Below are positions 9,551 to 21,100 of a DNA stretch of 23,007 bases, one piece after another. The notes under the pieces are model-generated. The model did not search any database and was not told the DNA's origin. It saw nothing but the letters and a program-made list of their open reading frames with translations. Numbering within the stretch: the first letter of the stretch is position 1; each line of letters begins with the position of its first letter. This stretch comes from Auxenochlorella pyrenoidosa (lineage: Eukaryota; Chlorophyta; Trebouxiophyceae; Chlorellales; Chlorellaceae): positions 2,425,276 to 2,448,282 of the forward strand of contig KQ482042.1 in assembly GCA_001430745.1 (NCBI GenBank). Direction: 5' to 3'. A program made the position numbers and the translations under genes.

Positions 9551-11842
9551 ATGAAGGTCCTGGCCCTGCTCTGCCTGGCGGCACTGGCCGCCCCTGCCCT
9601 CGCCTCGTGAGTGGTGGATCATCATTAGACGGGTGGGGATCTCCGATGGCTCCTGCCAGGCCCCGGGAAGCCCGTGTGATGAGCAGTCATTTGCCAAGTT
9701 TGGAATACCTGCGCCGAGGCGACTCTCTGTGCTGTTTGCGGTCTTGGATATGTCGATGAGGCATCGAAGTGTCGCGGGTGTGACGGTGTGGTCTGTGGCA
9801 GTCGGGTGCAACGATGGATGGCAGGCAAGGCCCGAACAGCTGGCCTGCCCGCTCAATGAGGCATTGTTCACGGCTTTGGCGGCGATGATGGGCCGAATGC
9901 AGGAAGTGGGACGCTGATTGGCCGCTGACGACTTGCCGCGCGGCGGGGGTCGAGCGTGTTTGCCACAAAAAGCCCACCCCCACCCCACCCCTCATCTGGC
10001 CATCCGATGACTAACACTTGCAGAGCCCTCTTTGCCCTTCTGCAGTGTCAGGTACAACTCGGCATGCGTGTACAACTGCTTCAAGAAGGAGGGCTGGAAG
10101 CCGGTGAGTGATTGGGGACAGGGGTGTTCCCGCCCTCCCTTGCATGCCTACAGCATAGGGTGGCGGCAATACCACCCTTGAAGCTCAGAACTGGCTTCTG
10201 CTCTGCCCCTGGCGGACCCCTTGCTCTTATGCCCTGCTCTCTCAGGCAGCGTATCTGCTACATGCATGCCCAAACACCACGTGGCTCCCATTCCACAGGT
10301 CTGCGTGTCTGACGGCCGCTCCAAGACGACTGGCGGCCTCTACCCCAACACCTGCGTGAGCCATTCCCCAGGCCCTGCGGGGCGTACGCAGCCACTTGCC
10401 CAAGCCACCACCAGATCACGTGGCTGCCCCCCTGCACATGCCAAACCACACGGCAGCTGCTTGCAGCGCCCCGTGGATGCACCCACCTGGCTGATTGTCA
10501 CGTCTGCCTGGCCTGCTGCAGGTGGTGAAGCACTGCCTGACGGGCCTGCCCAAGGACTACACCTGGTACAAGTGAGGCCGCCCCCTTGGCCCACGCCCCG
10601 GCTGCGCCAGTGCCGGAAGCGCTGACCGCAAAGCATAGCACACCGAACACTGCAAGGCTGCACACCTGTGCTTCAAGGGGCAGGCGCTTGGCGCACAGGG
10701 GCACCTCCCCACCATCACCCAGAACCCCACTCACCCTCGCCCCTGCCCACAGGTACCTGCCCCTGGACTGCGGCTCCGCTGTGGGCTGCTCCCTCATGGG
10801 ACAGATGGTCGACCGCTGCCACCAGGTGCGCAGGCCTGGGGTGCCAGCTGTTCCCTGCGCCTGCGGTTCGCTGCGTGAGCGCGGAGCAGGCGGGCACGAG
10901 GACGCGCTGTGCTGCATGTTGCCCACCCTTGACGGCGCCCCGCCTGCAGGACTGGCTGGGCCGCGGCAAGGAGAACCCCCTGAAGGCGGTCGACTGCGAG
11001 TGCGCGGTCAAGCGTGAGTGGGGCGGGGCGTGCAGCCCTGTCTGTCGCGAGCTGCACCCGCTGCGTTGGCGCCCGCGCAGCATCCGCCTCCCGACTGCCC
11101 CCCTCTGCTTGGCCTATGCACCGCTGCCATGCAGCACCCAAGCCTGACGACGGCACCTGCAAGGACGGCGAGAACGGTGAGTGCAGCGAGCACAGCCACG
11201 CAGCGGGGGCTGCACTCATTGAGATGCGTGGGAGGGAGGTGGCAGCATCAACCGACACTTAGCCCTGCTCAATCTGGCTCCTGCTCCGCCCCTTGCCCTG
11301 CCCGCAGGCTGCGAGCACTGCCGCAACGACTACCTGTGCCTTGCGTGAGTGGGTCAGAGCCAAGGCATGAAGGCTTTGTGGTGGGCAGGGCCCTGCTCGC
11401 GGCTGCCTGCCTGGATGGCGTCCTGCCTTGACAAGCGGGCCTGACCCATCCAAGGTTTGCCTGCGCCACGACCTGCCCTGCAGGTGCCTGCCCGGCTACC
11501 GCCACAACAAGGGCGACTGCAACAAGTGCCACGCCAAGGGCTGCCTGAAGTGCGACCAGACGGTCACCAAGTGCCAGGTACGTAATCATTGCGGAGCAGC
11601 TTCCCTCACATTTCGATTTAACGGAAGCCTGGCCTGAGTGGGTTACAGTGCATACGGCTCTGCCCGCCACTGCCTTGTCAGCAGGCGTGCACGGGCATTC
11701 ACATATCCCTGCCCACTCCTACTTGCATTCCACCCATGCCTCGTCTTGTAACCGCCCCATCCCTTATTCTCTCCCTCGTGCCGCCCTGCAGAAGTGCTCC
11801 AAGTCCTACGTCCGTGTTGGCGACACCTGCGTGCGCAAATGA
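9551..11842 (+). CDS. Secreted Cys-rich protein, Kazal-like N-part and furin-like C-part, 193 aa
   Basis: Ten exons: 9551-9606, 10046-10103, 10299-10355, 10522-10571, 10753-10825, 10950-11013, 11135-11176, 11308-11344, 11484-11577 and 11792-11842. Their phases all agree and give 582 nt including the stop. Residues 1-18 (MKVLALLCLAALAAPALA) form a classic signal peptide with an ALA cleavage site. The mature part holds 22 cysteines, an even number that suits disulfides. Residues about 25-65 (KPVCVSDGR, then YPNTCVVKHC) resemble a Kazal serine-protease-inhibitor core, but spacing between the third and fourth cysteines is longer than canonical. The C-terminal part has repeated CxxC pairs (CEHC, CLAC, CNKC, CLKC, CQKC) like furin or growth-factor-receptor Cys-rich repeats. 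It is probably exported to the wall or medium. Inhibitor activity is a guess. The gene structure is more certain than the domain names. Confidence 0.78.
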
Positions 11843-12877
11843 GCGTCACAGCCTGGAACTTTGTCGGGTGCGATTGGAGCAGCACCTGGCTGGCGCTGGC
11901 GGCTGTTCTGCACCAGCTTGGTCCTCCAGCACCCTGGCACGAAGCTACCCTGGCACCCAGAGTCTTAAGGTCTGACAATTAGACAGCTTGCTCTGAGGAA
12001 ATGCCACAAGACAATGACCCCGAGAGTTGCGGCAACCTCTGGAAGCCACCCGCACCCGCCCCCAAAATTGGAACGCCTGAGCCATACTTCCACATGCATT
12101 TGCACTGCTCTTTGGGCTTGTGACAGCGCATCCCATGCGCCGATGGCCCTCCTCTCTGACTACGAAGCCTTTAAAGGACCCAAATTTGCACTGCTCAAGG
12201 TCACCAACGGTTGGCGGCTACACACAACAACCTGCAGACCGTGTTCTCCTGATGCGTCCCTCTCCTTCCTGGCTGCTGCAGTTTGCATGCAGGCCTTTTT
12301 ATCACTGCACGAAGCTCCCGGTCCACATGAAAACTGCAGCATGGTGTAGCGTGGTTGCCAGAGGCCATGAGTGCATGGTGATGATAAGATCATCAGAATG
12401 GGCAGCGGCATTGTCTGAAGGCCTGGCGCTGGAAGCTGGTGCGCATTCCAAAGCACAGTGGGAAACCAAATGTTAGTCTTTGTGCAAGCTGAGACCTGAA
12501 ACAGAAGTTAGAAGGGGCCCAAAGGGGGTATGAAGCATGGTTGGGCATTCGATGCCTGATAAAATCGTAAGGCTGGCTTGTGAAAGAGAATGATACGAAT
12601 GTGCAACTGCTGTCAAGGGCCGGCAGCCAGAGCCCGGCAACGGGATGGTATATGAAGTGTGGTCTGATTGAGTTGGTCAACGGTTGGCCGTGCCTGATGC
12701 CAGTGCAGGCTACAGCTGCGGAGACAGATCATGCCGTGGGGCCGCAAGCCGCAGGCGCACGCGGCATTGCTGCGCAACATTTAGCCGCTCCATGGGTCGG
12801 CGGCACAGCCTAATGCACACTGTGCAGGCTAACAGAGTGCATCCTCTGGTGCTGGCTTATCTGCATGGAGGGGCGCC
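11843..12877. other. Convergent intergenic region between the Cys-rich gene and the SPT small-subunit gene
   Basis: The flanking genes point toward each other, so both 3' UTRs should lie here. I found no TGTAA close behind either stop. Base composition is lower in GC than the genes. Open frames such as 12014-12476 show no domain or signal features. No tRNA or other RNA gene was recognised. Confidence 0.45.
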
Positions 12878-13570
12878 TCAGGCGGGGCCCAGCATGTGCC
12901 ACAGCAGGAGGGCGGGGGTGAGCAGCAGCAGGGTGAGCACCACCGCTGCCTCCCAGGGCTCGAGCACAAACAGGCCCCAGGTGATGCTGAAGCCGTGCCA
13001 CTCCCGCCGCACCCGCCTGCAAGCACCAGGTCGTGTCTGACGGTGAGGTCGGTGGAGGGTCACACCGAGGGCATCTCACCGCAGGCCGGAGCACGTGAAC
13101 AGCGACAGCACCACAAGCGGGCCAGCGTCACCACCGAATGTGCAACCACCAGCGCCGCCCAGCTCACCGCCGAAGCCGTCGCAGCCCAGTTGCCTGCTCT
13201 TCAGCCTGCTCCCTGCGGAATCGCTCGCGATACAGCGCCGCATAATCCACCTTTGTGGCTGCAGGCTGTGCTGGCGCAGCGGCCAGCCGGGTGGCAATGG
13301 GGGAGCCAGGCGCTGCGGCCTTGCGCTCTTCGCTCGGTGGGGTTGGCGGGCCGGAGAGCTCCTCTGCGCTGCCCTTAGTCGAGGGCAGGCTGGGAAGAGG
13401 CCTCATGGGGTGCCTGGGGACAATGGGGTCCGGGTGAGGTGAGGTCCAGGTGATGACAGCCGCCGGTCTAAGCCGGTCCAGCAGGGGTGGCACAGCCCTA
13501 AGCAGCAGAATGCAGCAACTTGGAGACTAAGAAGGTATTCTCACCTCATCTTGGCCTGCACCTGCAGCAT
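12878..13570 (-). CDS. Small subunit of serine palmitoyltransferase (ssSPT-like), about 136 aa
   Basis: On the minus strand the exons are 13570-13545 (probable first exon), 13413-13168 and 13016-12878. All phases agree (2, then 2), and donors are AG|GTGAGA and CG|GTGAGC. The last exon encodes HGFSITWGLFVLEPWEAAVV followed by a Leu-rich membrane segment and a short tail ending in LGPA. The motif LxxLEPWE before a hydrophobic stretch is the hallmark of ssSPT proteins, which bind LCB1/LCB2 in the ER and stimulate the first step of sphingoid-base synthesis. Usual members are about 55-90 residues. Here about 90 N-terminal residues are added, Pro/Ala-rich and then basic (VDYAALYRERFRREQAEEQA). If translation starts at the ATG at 13406 instead, the protein is 125 residues. 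The neighbour on the same strand is ceramide kinase, which supports a sphingolipid role. The family call rests on one strong motif plus topology. Confidence 0.72.
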
Positions 13571-14239
13571 GCCCCCTCCGTTGCCAGGTGGAGGGACCTG
13601 TTGCCTGCACGGCAGGAAGGTGACGGCAGGCAGGCTGTGCGGCGGTGGGCGAGCCGCGCCGGCCTGGCTCCGTGCCTTTGCAGATGTCGGTGGAGATCGC
13701 AAATTCGGATCATTTTTAGCAATGCCGCACTGAACCAACCTCTGCGTGTAGAAGACCGCCTGGAAGACTGCGGGTCAGAGCGACACCAGCCTTTGGCTGT
13801 CGCCGGCGCTGTCGACGACCCTACTGAAAAATTGCTCAAAATGTGTATGTCTACCAGCTGACAAGGCTGCGATGCCCGGCTGCTCACTTGAAGTTGCCAA
13901 GGTGAGGTTGAGGTGAGCCTCTCCTGCAACCCCTTGCTCTCACCAGCTGCGCAGCAGCCTAGGTTGATTTTCTGGCAAAAGCAGAAGCGTTGGGGAGGGC
14001 AAGGTCCTGCAGGGCTTGGGATGCCCCGCTGAGCGGTCCAGCTGTTCACATCACAGCACGTCGAGGCAACTAGGGGCTCCGGGGGGCAGCGCTGAGATCT
14101 CCACAATTTTGCCACCCAATAGCTCAGAGGTGCACAATTAGATTCACGAGCAGGACGGCACCTCTTTGGCACCACTGCCGCCACCGGCTGGGGTGCAGCC
14201 GCGGTCGCAGCTGCCCAGCTCAGGGACGAAGCAGCCTGC
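13571..14239. other. Intergenic region between ceramide kinase and the SPT small-subunit gene
   Basis: Both neighbours are on the minus strand, so this holds the 3' UTR of ceramide kinase and the promoter of the ssSPT-like gene. No coding exon, RNA gene or TGTAA signal on the minus strand was recognised. Confidence 0.45.
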
Positions 14240-17200
14240 TCACGCCTGCTCCACGCCACGCCCAAACACGCGCACCAGCCCAGGGTGCACCTCTGCCTGG
14301 ATGCCGGGGCCCGCCACCAGCTCGCCATCTAGGTTCCAGCAAGACGTGGGCCCACCGCCGCTGCTGCCGCCGCCCAGGGGGGTAACCTCCACCGCCACGG
14401 CATCCAGCACTGTCACGTACGGCAGCTGGCCGGGGGCGCAGCCGCGCTGGCTCATGCTGTGCAGGAAGCGCAGGTACTGCGGGGAAGTGGGCACAAGAGG
14501 ATGGGCGGATGGTGATGGGCGATCAGTGGGCGGCCCAGCAGCTAGGCAGCCCCTCTGGCCAAGCAAGCAACGTCAGAGGCAAGCAGCTTGGGCAATGGCG
14601 CCCCACAAGCTGCTGTGCAAACCATGCGCACCCACCTGCAGCGGCGAGCACTTGCGCACTAGCACAAGCTTGAGGCGCCCATCTGCCAAGTGCCCAAACC
14701 GCGCCATGCCGGAGCGCGTCTTGTCGCTGCGGCAGGGCATCACTGCAGGGCCGGCAAGCCCGGGCCGGGCAGGCAAGGGGTGTGACAGCAGGCAGAGCAT
14801 GCAACCCCCACTATTTAACCGTTCAGGGTCAGAGCAAGCGGCAGCAAGGACAGGCAGGGCCTCGAGCCAGGCCCCCCTGCCCTGCGGGAAGCAGCAGTGC
14901 AACCCCAGCTGCCGCCGCCCAACTCCCCTCCCTACATCCCCTCCCTACCTCCTCTGCCAACCACCCCACCTATAAGCATGATGGAGCAGAACTCGCCCCG
15001 GACCTCCTGCCACTCCTCGCCGGCATGCCGGTCCCCAGCCTCCGCCGCCGGCCGCAGGAAGGGCGGCGCCTCTGCGCAGCTGCTTGCGGGCCCAAGGCAC
15101 ATGCTGCCCTCTGCTGCTGCCGCTGCTGGCTCTGCTGCTGCAGCGTCACGACTCGGCGCTGACGCCGCCGTTGCTGTGCTGCGCTGAATGGCCGGCGACT
15201 GCAGCCTGCTGAGCCCCCCAGCACTGCTGCCCAGACTGCCGCTGCTGCCTGCTGCTGGCAGCCCTCCTATGCTTGCCCGCCCCTGCCGCGCACTGTTCGA
15301 GCCCTGAAGGCTGCTGCTGCTGCTGCTGCTTTGCGCCATGGAAGCCGAGGCGGCGGCCAGGTGGCGCTGGCTCAGGCGGGCGGCATGTGCAAACGAAGCG
15401 GCCCGGCAGACGCGGCAGTCGGTCGTGCAGATTGTGTGCGAGTGCTTGCTCAGCGTGCGCGCCACCTCGCCTTCTAGATACCGGATGCGGGCCGGGTAGG
15501 CGCGGCTGCAATTGGTGGGCAGCCGGGCAGGCACAGCTGGGGCACCAGATTGGCGCGGCATGAAGCAGGCGTGGCGAGCTGCTGGTCTGCCAGATCAGTT
15601 TACTGCCCCAGCCTGAGTGCCCAGGTAGGCAGCGGCATGGATCCACCAACCTTTCTGTTGGCGCAGCACCCAGGGGCCCGCGTGCCGGGCCAGCATCGCG
15701 CGGGCCTGCTGCCCCCGCCAGCGCACCTGACCGCCACCTTGACTGCGCCTACCACGTCATAGCGGCAGGGCCCCATCCAGCGCCACCGCTCCGCCTCCGA
15801 CGTGACGTCTGCCAGGAAGCCGTATGCTGCCAGCGGGGTGTGGGGCCAGCCGACGGCTTGACAAGCGGAGCCAAGGGGAGTGGACAGTGCAGGGGGCCTG
15901 GCAAGGACGTGACCCACGGGCAGGGCCGGCAATGCGAGGCTCCGTGCAGGGGCCGCGCCTGGCTCGGCAGCATGCCGCAGCCAGTCCTACCGGCGATGCA
16001 GCTGGCAAACTTGGCGCCCTGCGGGGTGTCCACGCGCAGCACGTCCAGCGGGGTGGAGTCCCCCAGGGCCACGTGCAGCGCGGCGGTAAAGGCGCGCCTC
16101 GTGCCGTGCAGGCTGCACGCGACTGCGGGCTCGGAGGGGGGCGGGGTGGGGGAGTGTGTGGGTGTGTGGGTGTGTGGTGGGGGGGGGGGGGGAAGAAAGA
16201 ATGAGGGTGTTCTGACAGCTGCACCAGCTGCTTTTGCTGCAGGTGCTCCTGCCCAGGCGGCTGCCAGCCCCACGAGGCACACCTGCATCGGTGGAGCCGG
16301 CTGGGATGTGGGCGAGGCGCAGCGCGCCCAGCAGCCCTGCCAGCTCAGCATCCCCCGCCGCCGTCGCCGCGCCCCGCGCAGCCACCAGCCCGTTGAGGGC
16401 CTCGTGAAACACGCCGTCACCTCCCACGCACACAATGCCTGGCACAGGGAGGCATGCAGGGAGGGAGGGAGGGCATGTTAGGGAGGCGGGAGGGTGCCCC
16501 CGAGCTGAGGCCAGCCGCCCACACTTGGCTGACGGGAAGAGGTCGGGCCAGCTTGGGATGGCCACACCGATGCACCGGCCTCGACCCACCGCTGCCACCA
16601 CACCCACCATCAATGCCCTGCAGCTGCTGCGCAGTCAGCCCCGCCACCATGTCGCTGGCATGGCCGCGGCGCCGAGTCTCCCACACCCGCGTCTTGATGC
16701 CCGCAGCGGCAAACACGGGCTCAGCAAGGCGGCGCCACAGCCGGCGGCCCTGGCGGCGCCCCGAGTTTGGGTTCAGCAGCACCAGCAGGCTCCTGCAGGG
16801 GTGGGCGCCAGGCGGTGCGACAACACAAGCGATGAACGCAGCACCCCACAAGGTCGGATTCGCGGAAAATGCAGCTGTGGCGTTGGCAGGCTGCCTGTGC
16901 TGTGCACCAATCGGCAGCGGCCGGTTGATGCAGCGGGCCAGAAGCTCCTGCTGCTTGCCTGGGCCGCCCGGCGCTCGCGCGCTCGATGCCCCGGACTATG
17001 GCGGCGCACAAGTCCTGCACTGCCTCCTCGGCTGCGGCCTCTATGAGCAGCTTGCGCGGGAACCACTCGCACGGCTGGCTTGCGGCACGGCGAAAGGTGA
17101 ACACCTGCAGAGGGGGTGGCAGGGGCCTGTGTGCAGGAGGGGGGGAGCCGCAGCACTGCAGGTCTCGGGGCACTGCTTGGCACGTGAGCATGACCTGCAT

Positions 17201-17594
17201 CGACAAGCATCAATATCAGTCAGGCCCCAGGCACGCGAGGCACCTGCAGCTGGTGTGTGCGGGCCCGCAGGCAGGTCAGCATGCCGGGCGGCTCGTCGCG
17301 GCACTCTGCCGACAGCATCTCGCTGAAGGGGACTGCAGCAGGGGAGGAGGCATCTTGCCAGCATCCTCATCAGCCAAGCACCACAGCAACGCATGTACTG
17401 CGAGTGCCTGCTCTTTCTTGCCAGTCTGCCTTGCCTGCCAGCCAGGCCCACCTGCTTCCACCGCTGCTGCTGCTGCTGCACCCGAAGCGGGCGCCCACTC
17501 AAGGCCAGTGGCAGTCAGTGTGAGGCGCACACTGCGGCCATCTACGCAGAATCCCTGCAGCTCCTGCCGCTGCTGTTCAACTGCATCCAGCAGA
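14240..17594 (-). CDS. Ceramide kinase (first coding exon uncertain)
   Basis: Exons in transcription order: 17594-17452, 17332-17244, 17104-16959, 16792-16608, 16438-16283, 16122-15991, 15826-15727, 15505-14970, 14742-14636 and 14476-14240. Every junction keeps phase. Ceramide kinase phosphorylates ceramide with ATP and has the diacylglycerol-kinase-type catalytic fold. Seen here: a PH-like N-terminal stretch (CVDGRSVRLTLTATGLEW), LLVLLNPNSGRRQGRRLW (NPNSG at 16759-16773), the nucleotide-binding GGDG (16413-16424) in VCVGGDGVFHEALNGL, IPAGSTDAVACSLHGT, and ERWRWMGPCRYDVVG. Also present are CTTDCRVC, the CxxxCxxC motif specific to this kinase (15406-15429), EEWQEVRGEF, LKLVLVRKCS, and the C-terminal WNLDGELV...VHPGLVRVFGRG. 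GGDGVFHE has Val where Thr or Met is common. A Ser/Ala-rich insert of about 100 residues follows the CxxxCxxC motif. The intron at 16958-16793 is GC-AG. The start codon lies upstream; see the candidate exon at 17939-18006. Confidence 0.88.
16179..16192. repeat. Poly-G tract of 14 with adjacent GTGTGG repeats
   Basis: It lies in the ceramide kinase intron at 16123-16282. In the sense orientation it reads as a run of C with CACACC repeats, part of the pyrimidine-rich region before the acceptor. It is likely length-variable. Confidence 0.8.
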
Positions 17595-18198
17595 CTGCAC
17601 AAGGGGCCTAGAAATCGAGCAAGTGAGTAGAGCCGCGGAAGACAGCAGCAGTGGCGGCGGCGGCAGGGAGCGGCTGCTTGCTGCAGCAAGGCACCTCGAC
17701 TGTTCCGATCGCATTCACATACATTTGAGCCACTCACTCTGGGCTTGTTGCCCCCTTCCTGGGCCTGGGCAGAGAGAGTGGTCGTGCAAATGGGAGCTCG
17801 ACCTCGGTTTCGCTGCTGCAAGCATTGCGATCGGGCGACAAGCTGTCCTGACCAAAGCCTGTGGGAAGGAGGAGGCTCAACGACAAGCGCTTTTGATGTT
17901 GGACTCCCATAGTGCTCTGGGCGGCTGCCCTGAAGTACCTCTGTGCTTTTATCAATTTCGTGGTGTTCTGAAAATGTCGAAGGAAGGAACGAACCGAGCG
18001 TAGCATAGCAGGGCAGGCATGGCGAGGAGCTCGAGGCGTCTTATTGTCGCTGGTTTATGCTTTTCTGTCCTCCAGGGCCTTTTGCTACTACATCAAGACC
18101 AGTGGCAGCGCCAACAAGGGTTTCACCGAAGTTGGGGCACCCTTCTGCCACGGCCCAGAGCTCCTTCTTGCTCCTGGGCAGCTAGACAAGCAGCACAG
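17595..18198. promoter_or_regulatory. Divergent promoter region of ceramide kinase and the ABCG gene
   Basis: Ceramide kinase leaves to the left and the ABCG gene to the right, so both promoters should lie here, overlapping the candidate kinase exon 17939-18006. It is less GC-rich than the flanking exons. No specific element was recognised. An in-frame ATG at 18019 would extend the transporter by 60 residues. Confidence 0.4.
17939..18006 (-). other. Candidate first coding exon of the ceramide kinase gene
   Basis: On the minus strand an ATG at 18006 opens MLRSVRSFLRHFQNTTKLIKAQ and then AG before a GTACTT donor (phase 2). The acceptor at 17595-17596 needs exactly one base to complete the codon, so the join gives Ser and continues in frame into LLDAVEQQRQELQGF. 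Total length would be about 632 residues. Other acceptors (for example TTTCTAG near 17606) and other starts are possible. Confidence 0.3.
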
Positions 18199-21100
18199 AT
18201 GCAGCCCAAGCGACGAAGAGGGCTTGCGGCCCTCCTCGTGCTGGCTGCAGTGGCGGCAGCAGTGCCAGCAGCAGCCGGGCAGGCACCCCCGCTCGTCACT
18301 GCCTGCCCCGACCCGCGCACCACGAGCCGCGTGCTCGAGGGCTGCCCGTGCTCGCCCGTGAGAAATGCTACCAGGGGCGCATGCGCGGCAGGATTTGTGT
18401 GTGCGCAGAAGTGGACCGACCAGGTGGCCGCGGCGCAGAGGTCTGTCCGCAGGCTGCTCAGCGCCGATGGCGCAGGCGCTGGCATACAGCCAGGCACCGC
18501 CCTGTATCCTGGCGGCGGCGCCACTGCTGACCCCAGCGGTGTGGGTGCCGGTGGCAGCGAGGCTCCTGCCTTCAGCTGCCAGGCCTGCGGGTACGGGCAG
18601 CTCTGCCCCGCTGGCTCGGTGCTGCCCCCTGTCCTGGACCCTTCCATCCAGCTGTGAGCGGGCCGGGCCAGGGATGGTGGCAAGACCGGGCTGTGGTGAT
18701 GGTTGGCAGGTGGAGGCTTTGCATACATGCGCTGCTTCCCTGCCTCCCTTGCTGGCTGGCTCTCCTCGTGTGCTTCCAGCACCCCATTGGTGTGCTCCCG
18801 TCCACCACGGCAAAACCTGGCGGATGCGCGGTGCAGCCACAACTGAGCCCATGCCCACCTCACCCGCTCGCTCACCTGCACCTCCTGCCCTGACAGTGCC
18901 TTGGATGCGCTGGCCTGCCCGGCCGGCTGGTACTGCCCCACTCCAGCGGCAGCACAGCGCTGCCCCCCCGGCTTCTTCTGCCCTCCGTCCACCGTCACCC
19001 CCATCACCTGCAACATGTCCGCGCTGGTAGCGCAGGTGATGCCGGCTGCCATGCTTGTAATATTACACCCGTGCTCTTCAGTCCCTCCTCCAGCTTGCTT
19101 TTTTGGCCAAATGGCCCTTCCACACACACACCACCTCACACACACAACACTTGCCCTGGCCTCGGCCCCCCACGCAGGCCCCCATGATGCCCATCACCTT
19201 CCAACCCGCCACCGCGGCGCAGCGCGTCTTCCTGCACGGCGACCCGCTGCAGGGCAACACCTGCCCCGCAAACGCCACAAACCCCTCCCAGGGCTGCCCC
19301 CCAGGGTGAGCGCCCGCCGGCAGGGCTGGAGCCGGCACATGATGCTTGGAGGCTGTGGGGCGTGACCGGTTTACTATGGCCATCGTGACAACGTGCAAGC
19401 CGCCCCTCCAAAGACTGCCCGATATGACTCCATCTGCTGCGCACTGCTTGGGCCCCTGCCACCTCATGGCCGTGGCTGTTCCTGCCCTGCTGCAGCTTCT
19501 ACTGCCAGGACGCTGCGACCATTCAGCCCTGCCCTGCCGGCTACTTCTGTCCAGAGGGCTCTCTGCAGCCGCAGCCCTGCCCCTTCATGACGCGCTGCGC
19601 TAAAGGTGGGTGGTGGGCTCGTGTCGGCAGTGGGGCAGTGCCCTGGTGATGCAGCGGGAGGGCTGCAGGCCTCACTGCACAGGCCTGTGTGCAGGCACAA
19701 GCAATGAGCGGAGGCAAGAGCCTTGCGGCCAACGGCCTGGCACCCCCTCAGGCACCTGCCGCCGGTGCCATCAAACCAGCCAGCCGCGCCCCCTGCCTGC
19801 AGGGGCAGCATCTGCCGACCTCTCCTTCTCGGGCTTTGTGATCCTGGCCATGCTGCTGGTTGTCCTGTGGGCGTGCTACGGCCTGCTGCGCGTCGTCATC
19901 GCGCACAACCAGCGCCGCTTGGGGCGGCGCCAGGAGGCGCAGGAGCGGCTGTGGCGCGTGCTGCACCCGCTGCTGGGCCAAGGCGGGGCAAGGCAAGTGT
20001 CGCCGCAGCACCGCCGGCTTGGCGGGCGCCCGTACGGCAGGCGATGCATCCGCTGGATGGTACGCCATGCCGGGGGCGAGCCTCCAGACCAAGCGCATCC
20101 CGGGCTGGCCTTTCCCTGCAGGGGCGGCCCGTCCTTCCGAGCGCTGCGTGCGGTGCGGCCCAGGCTGGCCGTCGAGTTTGTGGGGCTGGGCATGGAGCTG
20201 CCGGATGGGCGCAGCATCCTGTCGGGCGTGACGGGCAGGTGAGGGCCAGGTGCCATGTGCCTTGGCAGGTCGTTGCCAGGCCTGCGCCGCGGCATGCGCC
20301 AGCACTCTGCCTGCAGCAACTCGCAGCACATGCGCCAAGGGGGCACAGCCCATCAAGCCTTCGCCGTGACTGCTCCAGCTTCCCTGCCGTGGCACCAGGT
20401 TTGAGCACTCGCGGGTGAGCGCCATCCTGGGCCCCAGCGGCGCGGGCAAGACGACGCTCCTGCACGTGCTGCGCGGCACGGGGGGCGTCGCGGGGCGCCA
20501 GTCGGGCCGGCTGCTGGTGAACGGCCGCGAGATGAAGCTGGCGGCCCTGCAGTCCATCACAGGGTTTGTGCCCCAGGAGGTGAGGTGCCAGCACAGAGGG
20601 GCTTCCTTCAGCAGCAGCAGCAGTGGCCGCCGTCGGCTGTGCGGGCACCACGTGTTATGTGGGATGCCGTGATTGGCTGTGCAGCAGCGGCAGCCTGCTG
20701 CAGCGGTTGGCCGCCGAGGAACACACAGCGGAAGGCAGTGAGGACTGCTGCGCTCCTGCTGGAGCGTCCCCCTCCCCCCCAGCACCCTCTCCCCCCTTCC
20801 CCACCCCCCAAGCGCAAACCACCTTTCCCGCGGCAGGACATTGTGCACGAGGACCTGACCGTGAGGGAGAACCTGGCCTACTCGGCGCGCCTGCGCCTGT
20901 CGGCCGCCAAGCCGGCGGCGGAGAAGGCTGCGCTGGTGGAGGACTGCGTCGACCTGCTGCAGCTGCGCCACGTGCAGCACCAGGTGGTGGGGTCGGTGGA
21001 GCGCCGCGGCATCAGGTGGGGGCCTGGGGGAGGGGGAGAGGGGAAGCCACGGGTGGGGGCGGATGGGTGGCGGGCAGGGAGGGTGCACGCCGGTAGAGCA

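Noticed and set aside
9045..9554. Plus-strand open frame of 169 codons before the Cys-rich gene
   Set aside because: No domain or signal features and no splice partners. It overlaps the probable promoter and 5' UTR.
11648..11842. Separate small gene ending at 11842
   Set aside because: Only its last 51 bp are coding. They form the final exon of the Cys-rich gene, in phase with the exon ending at 11577.
12014..12476. Plus-strand open frames in the convergent intergenic region
   Set aside because: Short, overlapping in two frames, with no composition or motif typical of the real exons here.
15311..15331. CTG/CAG trinucleotide run as an unstable microsatellite
   Set aside because: It encodes the poly-Ser run of the ceramide kinase insert and is too short to single out as an expansion.
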